Shown here piece by piece: positions 7,601-14,993 of a DNA stretch of 16,340 nucleotides; within the stretch, counting starts at the first letter, position 1; every line of letters starts with the position of its first letter. Both the position numbers and the translations under genes were made by a program. Location: assembly GCA_946541285.1 (NCBI GenBank), contig CAMNJG010000012.1, positions 1-16,340 of the forward strand. The letters run 5' to 3'. Under the pieces are notes generated by a model. It searched no databases. It was not told the origin of the DNA and saw nothing but the letters and a program-made list of their open reading frames with translations. The stretch comes from an uncultured Clostridia bacterium (GTDB taxonomy: Bacteria > Bacillota > Clostridia > Peptostreptococcales > Anaerovoracaceae).

Positions 7601-10600
7601 CGTTAGAGAAGAAATAGTTTCTGGCCCAGCCGGCCTCGTGAGTCTCACCTTTCGTATCTATTGCCCCAGTCTGATTATTGTAGAGCATGTAACACAGAAC
7701 ACTGTAGGTCGCTGGCATTCCTGTGTTATCAGTGCCTGTCGGGTTTGGACTCACCAGGTCAGCCAGCTTTCTCTGTGCATCGCTGTAATAATCCGTATCC
7801 TGAGCGGTCTTATAGTAAAGAACGATATAATCGCCGGTTTTTTCATCATAGACCGCCTGCGGCGTATCATCGTAATAAGCATCATCTGTAAGCTGATCAA
7901 TTTCTCCGAAAGTCTGACTCTTCTTATCAAACTGGACGGAGAAAATATCCATAAGACACATTACACGTGCCGGATCGGCTTCCAGGACTTCCTGAATCTC
8001 AGCGTCGGATGGCTCCGAACCGTTCTTTGTTGTCAGTTCATCCTTCACCTCATCCTTCAGATCTTCGTAACTGTGTTCTGAAATGGAAGTCCAGGACAGA
8101 ATCAGCTTGTCCCCGGCGTCAATGAGATTCGGCAGTCCATCAGCAGTACTGTCATCCTGGATCACCTGCGGGGTACTCCACTGATCCGAGTTCGCGTTAT
8201 ACAATGCCCATTTTAATACGTTGGCCTGCTGCCGGTCTCTGTCGGCAGCATCATCCAGGAAAACCACCAGGAACTGATTGCCTCCGATGGCTTTGATCTG
8301 GCTGGCTGGCTGGGATACCGCTTTTTCCATCAGCGTTGTGGATTTGACAGGGCCGAAAGCCGCCATCAGATCCGCATTCTGTCCTGCCACCCACTGGGTA
8401 TCCACATGATCCCGGGTGTGGAACAGTGTCTGCTGGTCCCCGTCATCGGTCAGCGTCGCAGTATCCATAATGTTTCCTATGATGCCACCCTGACGGATCA
8501 TATTGACCCGGTTGGACTCGGTCCAGCTGATGACGTCATTATCATAAGCATAGTCCCTGAGCGCGTCGACCCGCTCCATCAGGGCGTCGCCGGTTCCCTG
8601 GCCGGCATCCATATAGCTTCCGAGTTCGTCCGCCATCCGACGGCATTCGGCCCGGGCACCCGCAGAGCCTCTTCCCTGATTAATGCCTGTATTGACAAAG
8701 TGGATGAGGGTGTTGGCACGACGGGTCTGCTGGAAGAACTGAAGCCAGCCATAGCCCAGAGGCAGCGGCCAGGAGGCGCTCCAGAGATCGATGGATGTCA
8801 CGATCACATCCAGGGTGCCGGCAAACATGGCGTCGGTGGAATAGCTGAGGGTATCGGCCCCCTCCAGCCCCGGATACCAGTCGGACATCCGCAGACTGTA
8901 GCCCGCCTGCAGGCCAAGACCTCCGGTGGCACGGGCTCCGATCAGCTTATACAGACCCACTCCGACAGAAGCCCGGATGCTCACATCGCCCAGTACCTCC
9001 ACTTCAAGGTCGAAGTCCTGTCCCTTGTGGTCCGTCGTTTCATAGAAGGACTGGAGCGTCTTATTCGGATCCGCGTCAGAGCCTACGAAGACGGTCGCGT
9101 CGATACCGGCTTCCAGGTTAAAGTATACCGGGACAACGATAAACGCGTAGGCCGTATATCCCGCGGCAAGCTTTCCTCCCAAAAAGCCGCCTGCCCCCAT
9201 ATAGCAGGCCTCGTGACTGATCTCCGTCCCACCGCTGCCGTCGGTTTTGGCCACTTCGATAAAGCCCCAGTCGATATAGAGGCCTGCATAAATTGAGAAC
9301 TGGATATATGGTCCGCCGAACTCACTTTTTACATAATTTTGCTTGCTTTCTTTGCTGTGTTTGATTTCCTTGTTATAGATCATAGGATCTACACCTACAT
9401 TTGTCTTTTCACCTGCCCCGGCAAAGAAATATGCTTTGGTATCGGCAAACTGGCGATACGGATTAGCCTGTTTGGAATAATTAAAATACCCCCAGGAGCC
9501 TGCCACGGCAATCATCGTACGGACACCGCCATAAGGGGTTTCCTTAAAAGCTACCGCCGCGCTCAAAGCCCAGCGTTTCGGTATTACACCAGCAGCCGCA
9601 AGCTCAGCATCGCCATCGTCTTCCATCAGCTCCAGGTCGTCCAGAATTTGCTGTGCCTCATTATATGGTGTGCTTCCGGTGAAATAAGAGAATGTACGGA
9701 TGACACCGGTAATCTCCCCAAGCCACGGGAACTTGCCGAAGCTGTAACGGGTGTTCCCATCGCTGTCGTCGGACAGGGACGCAGGAGTATCCAGAGAGGC
9801 GACATCCAATTCATAGTCAAAGGTTTCCGGTTCGTATTCCTGATCACTGATTACGGCATAACCTGTCGATACAGCCTGATACGCCATGCCCGGCGTCTCA
9901 CTTCCAGGCACCCGCTTATCGGTAGTGAGCGAGGCCATCAGTACATCACCCCAGGTGTATTTTTCCGGAGAGTCCGGCTGGAATTTCTTAATGTTCAGAG
10001 TAGCGGTACTGGTAGACGGATCCCACTTGAGTCCCGGCTCCGTCTCACCTTCCTGAAGTTCCGTAGAATAGACACCGTGAATATCGCCGGTGAGCTGGCT
10101 CTGGAAATACAGGGTGACGCCGGTAATGTTCTCTGTATATTCCTGACTGTCATAGACATAAGCCTGACCCGGATCTACTGTTACTGTTACCGTCAGTTCC
10201 TTGCCGTTCATCTCTATCGCGTGGATCGAACTGCTGTTGAATCCGCTGAGATTGACACTGACATCTGAAAAGTGAGCACCCGAAGGATTCCATCCGTCTA
10301 CTTTTACATTTCCCAGACTGACAGGAACCGCGTAGATCTGAGAATCCATGCCGTCATTTCCCATATACGTGACGAACTTCTTCGCTGCACTCGCTTTGGC
10401 GACCTTCACTTCCCGGAGGGAAAGAACGCCATTAAAAGAAACCGCGTAACGCAGCATGGTGTTCCCCCGCAGGTACACCGGCTGCATGGTAAAGCTGCCG
10501 TCTCCGGCCGACTGTGCGCCGGTACCGCCTGCGGTGAACAGAGCTCTTTCCACAGGGATCATATCGCTGGCGTCATTCCCGGTACTGAGGTTCCGCGTTG

Positions 10601-13463
10601 AAGTATACGCCACACCGGAAACAGAGTACCACGCATGATTGTTCTCATTCCGGTCCATACGCAGCGTGACGAGATTATCGGTCGCAGAAACGCCCGCGAA
10701 GAAGCAGAATCCGGATCCTGAATAATCACTGTTGTTATTCGTGATATTCCAGACTGGGACATAACTTTCCTCATTCGGGAAAGCCATCAGTTCTACAAAT
10801 TCGTTTGTCTTCACACCGCTCTTCACTTCATAGATCTGATAGCCGTCGACGGTTTCAGGTGTCAGTCCTGCAAAGAGACCCCTGGTGGTATCGAAATACT
10901 GCACATCCTCCGAAGGGACACGGACACGGACCGTGTTGTTTACGTCGGAAAAGATCTGCCAGAATTCGTAATAATCCTCTGTCAGGGTGAAATCCACGCC
11001 GCCTTTCGCGTAATGCAGGGTCCCATCCCCGGTGAGTTCCCCGGCTGCGCCGGTGTCACGGCTCTGGAAACCTACGCCAGTGGCACGCATCCCCGCAGCA
11101 GCCTGGCTGCTGTCCACGTTCGGCGTGAAATTCAGCTTATCACCGTAATGGAAAGTATACGTCCCTGCTTTGAGGGTCTTTCCATTGTACTTCAGGGTTC
11201 CCTCCGGCGTCTCCCGGACCTTTACAGTGATATCTTTTACATAATCAAACTTCGGCTGCACCGTAATGGTACCGGAGCAGGAGCCGCTATCCTCCGTCTT
11301 CCATTCGATCAGATGGTTCCGTTCCAGCTGGTTGATGGTGTCCGGGCTTAACTGGACCGTCACGGTGCCGGTTTTCCCGTCGATGGTGCCGATACTGAGG
11401 CTCGATCCGTCCTTTACAGCATTCAGGCCCGTCAGTCTGGCCCATTCGACAGATCCCTCCCGTGAAACAGAAAAGCTGTCCAGCGTCTTATAGTTCCCGG
11501 TCGTCTCCAGGGAATCATCCCGTATTACGGTCTGATACTGCTCCTTCACTTCCTTTTCCGTCATCCCCTCAAAGGACAGGATATCGCTGTTATCCAACTT
11601 GATTTTGAAATTTCTCCTGATTGGATAAACCCCGTGCACGTAGAGTTCGGCAAAGCTGTCACGGAAACCGTTATGCACTTCATAGCACTGGTCGTCCAGA
11701 CTGATGGTATAAGGTGCCTGCAGGGTGCCGAAGTAGGCATCAGCGCTCTGACCGACGAGCGAGGAGCAGTCATTGTGATCCATGGTCAAGAGATTTTTCC
11801 ATTTTTTGACGCCGAAATCGTACCAGCCCACGCAGAACTTCACCATGGAATACCAGGTGAGGACGTCGTAATCTACATGGATACCGTCCCAGGCATAGTC
11901 GTTGTCGGTGTGCAGGGAAAGGTACTGGGTCTCAAGCGCGTCGTCCTGTGTCCGCATTTTCACAGCGTAATCACCGTCAAGCCAGGCATTGCCTGTGGCA
12001 ACACTTTTCCGTTCCCTCAGGTTCCAGATGTCCCCATAATCATCACCCGCCATGAGACTTGCTTCTTCTCCTGCCGCCGCAGCTGCAGGAATGGTTACGC
12101 TGGCATTCGCCTGACCGATGGTGACATCAGGGCCATCCGGCAGCGGGGAGATGGTCAGGGTGAAATCCTTATTCTCCGCTCCATGACCAACAGGCAGATC
12201 AATCGTCCGGTGGGTCACACCCATCGGGAACCAGAGTTTGGCGCTCACACCACTGTAGTCATCTCCGGCCACCGCACTGCCATCCTGGGAGGAGAGCATT
12301 ACGCCCACGAGATTGTTGAGCTGCCCCTCGCGGGTTACCGTGACCGACGCAGTTCCGTCTGCCGCCATGATCTGTGGCTCCGCCATGCTGATGGTCACGG
12401 TTCCCGGCTCATCCTCATCAGTGATCAGGACATTGCGCAGGTTCCACTCCTCCGGGACGCTGGCGCCTTCCGGCAGTCCCTTGAGCATCAGCATTACAGC
12501 GCAGTCCCCGTCCGCAGCGTCGGAATACACAGGGTCGATGACCAGGAACCGGGCGGTCTGGTCCGGTTCAAAATGCACCTGGAACTCCCTGCCCGGATAG
12601 GACTCCTCGATCAGATCCTCATCGGTAAGCTCCCGTTCCTGCTGTGCCTGGACCAGCTCCCCTGGATCCGTTGTAAAGAAAGAATCGCCGCCCTCCAGCT
12701 TCTGACGGTCAGAAGGCGTACCGGTGTAGGCGTTCCGCGCCGCGATAAGGCTCTGGACAGCTGATGACGAATCTGTCACTGTCAGGGCATCCTCCGGAAC
12801 TTCCGCGTCCGCGGTCGCTTCCACTACACTCCCGGAGCCGGTTTCCCCCGTCTGACTCCCGGAGGCTTCTTCCGTCGCAGCTTGGGAATCCGCAGTCCCG
12901 GAATCCCCGTTCTGCTCCTCCTGGACCGGATTGCCGTTTTCGTCCAGAGGGACGGCATTGATCGTGCCCACGGCAGTTCCTTCAGGTGTTACCAGGTCCG
13001 CGCCTCCGGTCTCCTGGAGTACCTGACCCAGACCGTTTTCATCCAGGGCTTCCACTTCTTCCTGTCCGTCGGCGTGTTCAAAAAGATCCCGCACGTTGGT
13101 TCCTTCGTAAACCGCATCCGGCTTCTGCCTTTCCTCGAAAAGGCTGGCTTTGTAATTGACACCGTAGCGGGCGGACATGTCAATGACCTTGAGAGTCACA
13201 TCGGCCGCTTCCCCGGTGTTCCCCGTCCGCTGGACCGGAATATAGAGTTTATCCGCGCTCTTTTCGCTGATGGAAAAGTCCGCTTCGCGGATAAAGTAAT
13301 AATTGTTGCCGTCCTGAAGGGATTCAGGCACGGTCAGGTTGATTTCAGCTGTCGGGTCAAAGCCAACCGCGCTGGCGGCGAAGATGCTCAGCTCCGACAT
13401 CTGCAGGCACAGGACGGCGGACAGTACCACCGCCAGCAGCCTGGTCAGTTTCTTTCGTTTCAT
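4656..13463 (-). CDS. giant secreted surface protein, 2935 residues, with C-terminal SLH anchor
   Basis: ATG at 13463 is preceded by GAGG nine bases upstream. Residues 1-30 are a Sec signal (MKRKK, hydrophobic core, AA). Domains visible in order: a Calx-beta-like module (about 33-110, with the SARYGVNY motif); a Glu/Ser/Thr/Gly-rich linker (about 178-231); a second Calx-beta-like module (about 348-470, AVAGDDYSG); a long beta-rich region I cannot assign (about 480-1380); a Gly/aromatic-rich stretch (about 1380-1575); six spaced hydrophobic-Trp/Tyr strands typical of propeller blades (about 1724, 1783, 1876, 2088, 2175, 2256); a CARDB module (about 2323-2431) and a similar one (about 2432-2550); a Big2 Ig domain (about 2552-2630); a divergent InlB-like repeat (about 2668-2733); and three SLH motifs (about 2751, 2815 and 2875 to the end). 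SLH motifs bind pyruvylated wall polymer, so it is displayed on the cell surface. Adhesion or polymer binding is inferred; no catalytic motif is recognised. It follows the two small peptide genes by 86 bases with no terminator between. Confidence 0.93.
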   Translation of the reverse strand: MKRKKLTRLLAVVLSAVLCLQMSELSIFAASAVGFDPTAEINLTVPESLQDGNNYYFIREADFSISEKSADKLYIPVQRTGNTGEAADVTLKVIDMSARYGVNYKASLFEERQKPDAVYEGTNVRDLFEHADGQEEVEALDENGLGQVLQETGGADLVTPEGTAVGTINAVPLDENGNPVQEEQNGDSGTADSQAATEEASGSQTGETGSGSVVEATADAEVPEDALTVTDSSSAVQSLIAARNAYTGTPSDRQKLEGGDSFFTTDPGELVQAQQERELTDEDLIEESYPGREFQVHFEPDQTARFLVIDPVYSDAADGDCAVMLMLKGLPEGASVPEEWNLRNVLITDEDEPGTVTISMAEPQIMAADGTASVTVTREGQLNNLVGVMLSSQDGSAVAGDDYSGVSAKLWFPMGVTHRTIDLPVGHGAENKDFTLTISPLPDGPDVTIGQANASVTIPAAAAAGEEASLMAGDDYGDIWNLRERKSVATGNAWLDGDYAVKMRTQDDALETQYLSLHTDNDYAWDGIHVDYDVLTWYSMVKFCVGWYDFGVKKWKNLLTMDHNDCSSLVGQSADAYFGTLQAPYTISLDDQCYEVHNGFRDSFAELYVHGVYPIRRNFKIKLDNSDILSFEGMTEKEVKEQYQTVIRDDSLETTGNYKTLDSFSVSREGSVEWARLTGLNAVKDGSSLSIGTIDGKTGTVTVQLSPDTINQLERNHLIEWKTEDSGSCSGTITVQPKFDYVKDITVKVRETPEGTLKYNGKTLKAGTYTFHYGDKLNFTPNVDSSQAAAGMRATGVGFQSRDTGAAGELTGDGTLHYAKGGVDFTLTEDYYEFWQIFSDVNNTVRVRVPSEDVQYFDTTRGLFAGLTPETVDGYQIYEVKSGVKTNEFVELMAFPNEESYVPVWNITNNNSDYSGSGFCFFAGVSATDNLVTLRMDRNENNHAWYSVSGVAYTSTRNLSTGNDASDMIPVERALFTAGGTGAQSAGDGSFTMQPVYLRGNTMLRYAVSFNGVLSLREVKVAKASAAKKFVTYMGNDGMDSQIYAVPVSLGNVKVDGWNPSGAHFSDVSVNLSGFNSSSIHAIEMNGKELTVTVTVDPGQAYVYDSQEYTENITGVTLYFQSQLTGDIHGVYSTELQEGETEPGLKWDPSTSTATLNIKKFQPDSPEKYTWGDVLMASLTTDKRVPGSETPGMAYQAVSTGYAVISDQEYEPETFDYELDVASLDTPASLSDDSDGNTRYSFGKFPWLGEITGVIRTFSYFTGSTPYNEAQQILDDLELMEDDGDAELAAAGVIPKRWALSAAVAFKETPYGGVRTMIAVAGSWGYFNYSKQANPYRQFADTKAYFFAGAGEKTNVGVDPMIYNKEIKHSKESKQNYVKSEFGGPYIQFSIYAGLYIDWGFIEVAKTDGSGGTEISHEACYMGAGGFLGGKLAAGYTAYAFIVVPVYFNLEAGIDATVFVGSDADPNKTLQSFYETTDHKGQDFDLEVEVLGDVSIRASVGVGLYKLIGARATGGLGLQAGYSLRMSDWYPGLEGADTLSYSTDAMFAGTLDVIVTSIDLWSASWPLPLGYGWLQFFQQTRRANTLIHFVNTGINQGRGSAGARAECRRMADELGSYMDAGQGTGDALMERVDALRDYAYDNDVISWTESNRVNMIRQGGIIGNIMDTATLTDDGDQQTLFHTRDHVDTQWVAGQNADLMAAFGPVKSTTLMEKAVSQPASQIKAIGGNQFLVVFLDDAADRDRQQANVLKWALYNANSDQWSTPQVIQDDSTADGLPNLIDAGDKLILSWTSISEHSYEDLKDEVKDELTTKNGSEPSDAEIQEVLEADPARVMCLMDIFSVQFDKKSQTFGEIDQLTDDAYYDDTPQAVYDEKTGDYIVLYYKTAQDTDYYSDAQRKLADLVSPNPTGTDNTGMPATYSVLCYMLYNNQTGAIDTKGETHEAGWARNYFFSNEIDQNEEEQTLLLEEFAGQRFLPSTLRTEDGGQTDALIADLTVCNGYNGLATYAFTVDKDSNLDTSEDKELYVQFYRFADHKTYVPVKVAGETEKTTLQHAVRDGNNKTVTPASLTETTASVDVGQPKLVRNEGSTWLFWREDNDGLKYLNISEMLNDKVETGSGDQNTTYAVQEDGSFAINYKTGEPYSPNVLTVDFGSALTDRDLNITDYQVITDKDDNLYVIWTDVLTYDDTDNPLGETVSSSAQAIYATAKIKEQDLKDSIVDDDKTIDTAAPAVWSKPYRLTRDNSFNDGVAVALEDNGGLILIHNQTQLLLADTEQEISDMIDNHQAGIWTDEKTGKSYFLGYPYYPSDIRLMATRCEAIGSVEATQFEFSDDTPMAGDTVDVTAVIENTGLTTANAATVDFYEYKDGKKKKITSVSTDKSFPVNTAKKTVFQWTVPMDGPDGYSIMAEAKEKKSSLFGGGDYTPVETFSDEFTAAPNYTLTLDSCVQNGDVFDVKYTVKNTGNQAVPDGVKANLCLEGLYGDLKERYGMDTDLLVEEDISGLAPGESRKVKKSITIPVSVFKFCGYDAVTVAVMDQDNTTLAVTDQSFITLDEPLNLTLNEGKDMTLMSGESAEAPTVYDSTVFMDLGGNNATKVVYSVDDPSIASVDDNGHVTGLSNGTTTLTATLLPSGRSASVKVKVQSSSSESSGGTKESGFKVKLPEKTSGGTAETSASRAKAGERVTITVNPEEGWQTEAVNITDADGNPVEVTDNGDGTYSFTMPASEVKVDPVFRKTDGSGDNVCPRDDSCPMTPFTDADKQAWYHDGVHWAIEKGVMNGTGENTFEPLTSTSRAMIVTMLWRMEGSPQVDGNATFKDVPDGQWYTDAVKWAAANDIVKGYNEDAFGPMDDVTREQIVTILYRYAQFKGVDVSSGETAYLNDYTDAREIADWAVKAFRWAVDAGVIQGLTETTLSPKTNAVRAQVATMLMRFANQL

Positions 13464-13527
13464 AAGTGTTTACCTCATTTTGTGTTCCGCGTCCTTCATC
13501 CTGTCCCACGGATGCCCACCCAAAAGC

Positions 13528-13549
13528 AATCCGCAGGATTCCGGAATCC
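13528..13549. promoter_or_regulatory. overlapping palindromes between peptide genes and giant gene
   Basis: GGATTCCGGAATCC (13536-13549) is a perfect 14-bp palindrome directly after the stop of the 57-residue peptide gene. AATCC/GGATT (13528-13540) is a second inverted repeat that shares its GGATT arm, so two alternative hairpins are possible. There is no T-tract. It may be a protein site or an RNA element that tunes read-through or stability between the peptide genes and the giant gene. The remaining intergenic bases show only the downstream ribosome binding site. Confidence 0.4.
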
Positions 13550-13723
13550 CTACGCGTTTTCCCGCAGGTCTTCGTCGATCGGCTGGGTCGGCACCCGTGG
13601 GATCTTATCAAACGGATCGCCCGCGCCATTCACTTTCTCCAGCAGTTCTTCCTTCACCTCTTCCACCTGCTGCTTCGTCTGCTGATTTTTTTCTTTGAGT
13701 TCTTCTTTCTTTTTTTCAAACAT
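13550..13723 (-). CDS. 57-residue peptide with helical N-terminus and GAG motif; possible second precursor
   Basis: ATG at 13723 has a very strong AGGAGGAG seven bases upstream that overlaps the stop of the preceding gene (14-base gap), so translation is linked. Residues 1-31 are almost entirely Lys/Glu/Gln/Leu/Val and form a highly charged amphipathic helix (KKKEELKEKN, VEEVKEELLEK). Then VNGAG is followed by a quite different tail of about 23 residues, DPFDKIPRVPTQPIDEDL plus RENA, with three prolines and no Cys. The helix/small-residue motif/short tail layout resembles leader plus core of ribosomally made modified peptides, with GAG in the position of a GG-type cut. There is no signal peptide or membrane segment. 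I do not recognise a named family. It could instead be a small cytosolic partner of the neighbouring peptide. That it is a gene is nearly certain; the function is open. Confidence 0.8.
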   Translation of the reverse strand: MFEKKKEELKEKNQQTKQQVEEVKEELLEKVNGAGDPFDKIPRVPTQPIDEDLRENA

Positions 13724-13736
13724 CGTCTTTCTCCTC

Positions 13737-14021
13737 CTACTTCGGGAAACCGTCCAGGGAACCGAACTCCTCGATCCAGACGAATTTTTCCCAATCCGAC
13801 TGATTTAAAAATGCTCTCGCCACTACGTAATGATGCGCATGTCCGGCTTCGCTGCCCATCGCCCTGTTGTAATCGTCCTCTCCGACACAGGCTTTAAAAA
13901 ACTGAAGGGACTCTTTCTTATGCTGCAGTCCCGGTCTGTATACGCCCAGGGCATGTCCGCCACCGCTGACCGATTCCAGCTGGTCCAGACTCAATTCACG
14001 CATGTTTTTACGGGCTGTCAT
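13737..14021 (-). CDS. 94-residue double-glycine-leader peptide (bacteriocin/RiPP-like precursor)
   Basis: ATG at 14021 lies nine bases after a perfect AGGAGGTGA; a TTG two codons upstream is too close to that site. Residues 1-22 are a classical double-glycine leader: MTARKNMRELSLDQLESVSGGG, here MRELSLDQLESVSGG in its consensus form with L, L, V and GG in the expected places. Such leaders are recognised by ABC transporters with a C39 peptidase. Cleavage after GG would leave about 73 residues (starting GHALGVYRPGL), long for a bacteriocin. It contains a single Cys, an AGHAHHYVVARAF stretch with three His, and a hydrophobic/aromatic DWEKFVWIEEF segment near the end. It opens the unit with the 57-residue peptide and the giant protein, behind a TATAAT promoter. 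Candidate roles are bacteriocin, signalling peptide or secreted partner of the giant protein. No exporter or modification enzyme is in view. Confidence 0.82.
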   Translation of the reverse strand: MTARKNMRELSLDQLESVSGGGHALGVYRPGLQHKKESLQFFKACVGEDDYNRAMGSEAGHAHHYVVARAFLNQSDWEKFVWIEEFGSLDGFPK

Positions 14022-14085
14022 TGTCAATCACCTCCTGCTTGTGCCACATGCATGTTTTGTCCCCTTTAAATTCTTTATAGTTTCC

Positions 14086-14115
14086 ATTATATCGGACGGT
14101 GTCCTAAGGATGTCC
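14086..14115 (-). promoter_or_regulatory. promoter of the peptide/giant-protein unit with SARP-type direct repeats
   Basis: On the minus strand a perfect TATAAT (14091-14086) lies 65 bases before the first peptide gene. Upstream, GGACATC (14115-14109), four bases CTTA, then GGACACC (14104-14098) make a heptamer direct repeat with exactly 11-bp period and six of seven bases equal. It ends six bases before the -10. There is no well-spaced TTGACA; the best hexamer, TGGACA, is 19 bases away. Known SARP regulators bind heptamer direct repeats with this period over the -35 region, so control by the adjacent regulator is a good guess. A perfect palindrome ACATGCATGT (14046-14055) lies in the leader. 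Confidence 0.6.
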
Positions 14116-14156
14116 AAAGAAAAACCGCCCTTTTCGGTAAATTTGAAAAGAGCGGT
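14116..14156 (-). terminator. intrinsic terminator of the two-component unit
   Basis: On the minus strand a 12-base stem (14156-14145 with 14135-14124; one G-U pair, GC-rich at its base) and a nine-base loop are followed by TTTTCTTT (14123-14116). It lies 34 bases after the regulator stop. It separates the kinase/regulator transcript from the peptide unit, whose promoter begins directly after it. Confidence 0.85.
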
Positions 14157-14189
14157 CTTCCTGTCATTTCTTCGGTTTTTCTGCAACCT

Positions 14190-14993
14190 TCAGGTTTTCT
14201 TCGCTGCCTTCCAGTACAGGATGCTCTCCGACATACTGGCCCAGGTATAAGCACTCATATATTCCCCGCGATAAGCATTGATCGTATCTCTGTCGCCGGA
14301 ATAAAAAAGGTAGGCGTCACAGGTAAATGTCTCCGGTCTGACGCGGAGAATGCCTTTCTTCATTTCCATGATCTGTTCCACACCGTATTCCCGCAGGGTT
14401 TCCCTCAGGGAACGGATATAGGTATCGAGTTGCTTCTGCATCCTCCGGTCATACGGACGGTCCTCCCATACAGCCGCGAAAAGCTCCGCCCTGGTGATGC
14501 CGGAACCCTGCTTATCTACGAGATATGCGAGGATCTCCTTGCTTTTCGCCAGCCGGAAGCTGACCAGTTCATCATCTACATATAAGTCAAAGTTTCCGAA
14601 GGTTTTGACAACAACATGCCCGGACAATGGTTTTGTCTTCCCGGAAAGTGCATAGGCAACATCCGATGCGAGTGCTTCCTTCGTCACCGGCTTCAGCAGG
14701 TAGCCGAGGGCACGCACGGAAAAGGCTTCCACTGCGTACTGCGAGTAAGCAGTCAGAAAAATGACGGCCGTTTCGGGATATCTGGATTTGATGGCCGCCG
14801 CCAGGGTGATTCCGTTCATCTCCGGCATATCAATGTCCAGCAGAGCCAGATCGACAGAATGATCCTCCAGCCAGTTCAAAGCGTCTTTTGCCTGGACAAA
14901 ACTCTTTACTTCATCAATTTCCGGCAGTTCCAGACACATTTCAGCGATATCCTCCACCTGGATCCGCTCATCATCCACACAGATCGCTCTCAT
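14190..14993 (-). CDS. response regulator, receiver plus SARP-like winged helix
   Basis: Start at ATG 14993, six bases after GAGG; an in-frame ATG at 14999 is also possible and adds two residues. The product has 267 residues. The receiver covers about 1-116: acidic pair in CVDDE, phospho-acceptor Asp53 in LLDIDMPEMNG, Thr81 in FLTAY and Lys101 in LLKPV. Residues about 127-225 form a SARP/OmpR-type winged helix (TFGNFDLYVDDE, the FRLAKSKEILAYLVD helix, GITRAELFAAVWED, LDTYIRSLRETLREYG). A short tail with CDAYLFYSGD follows, the beginning of a bacterial transcriptional activation-like region but truncated. It should be phosphorylated by the overlapping kinase and act as a DNA-binding activator. 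The direct repeats at 14098-14115 are the nearest plausible target. All catalytic residues are intact. Confidence 0.92.
   Translation of the reverse strand: MRAICVDDERIQVEDIAEMCLELPEIDEVKSFVQAKDALNWLEDHSVDLALLDIDMPEMNGITLAAAIKSRYPETAVIFLTAYSQYAVEAFSVRALGYLLKPVTKEALASDVAYALSGKTKPLSGHVVVKTFGNFDLYVDDELVSFRLAKSKEILAYLVDKQGSGITRAELFAAVWEDRPYDRRMQKQLDTYIRSLRETLREYGVEQIMEMKKGILRVRPETFTCDAYLFYSGDRDTINAYRGEYMSAYTWASMSESILYWKAAKKT

Noticed and set aside
6609..8081. Plus-strand open frame of 490 codons
   Set aside because: Wholly antisense to the giant surface-protein gene; composition is that of a reverse-frame shadow and no start site or domain is recognisable. The same holds for the long plus frames at 4647-5645, 8406-9296, 9339-10268 and 11634-12764.
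13464..13495. Nine-codon upstream frame (MKDAEHKMR) ending at the ribosome binding site of the giant gene
   Set aside because: Possible as a leader peptide, but too short to separate from chance and without conserved-looking features.
13466..13897. Plus-strand frames opposite the two small peptide genes
   Set aside because: The minus-strand peptides have very strong ribosome binding sites and a clear leader motif; the plus frames have neither.
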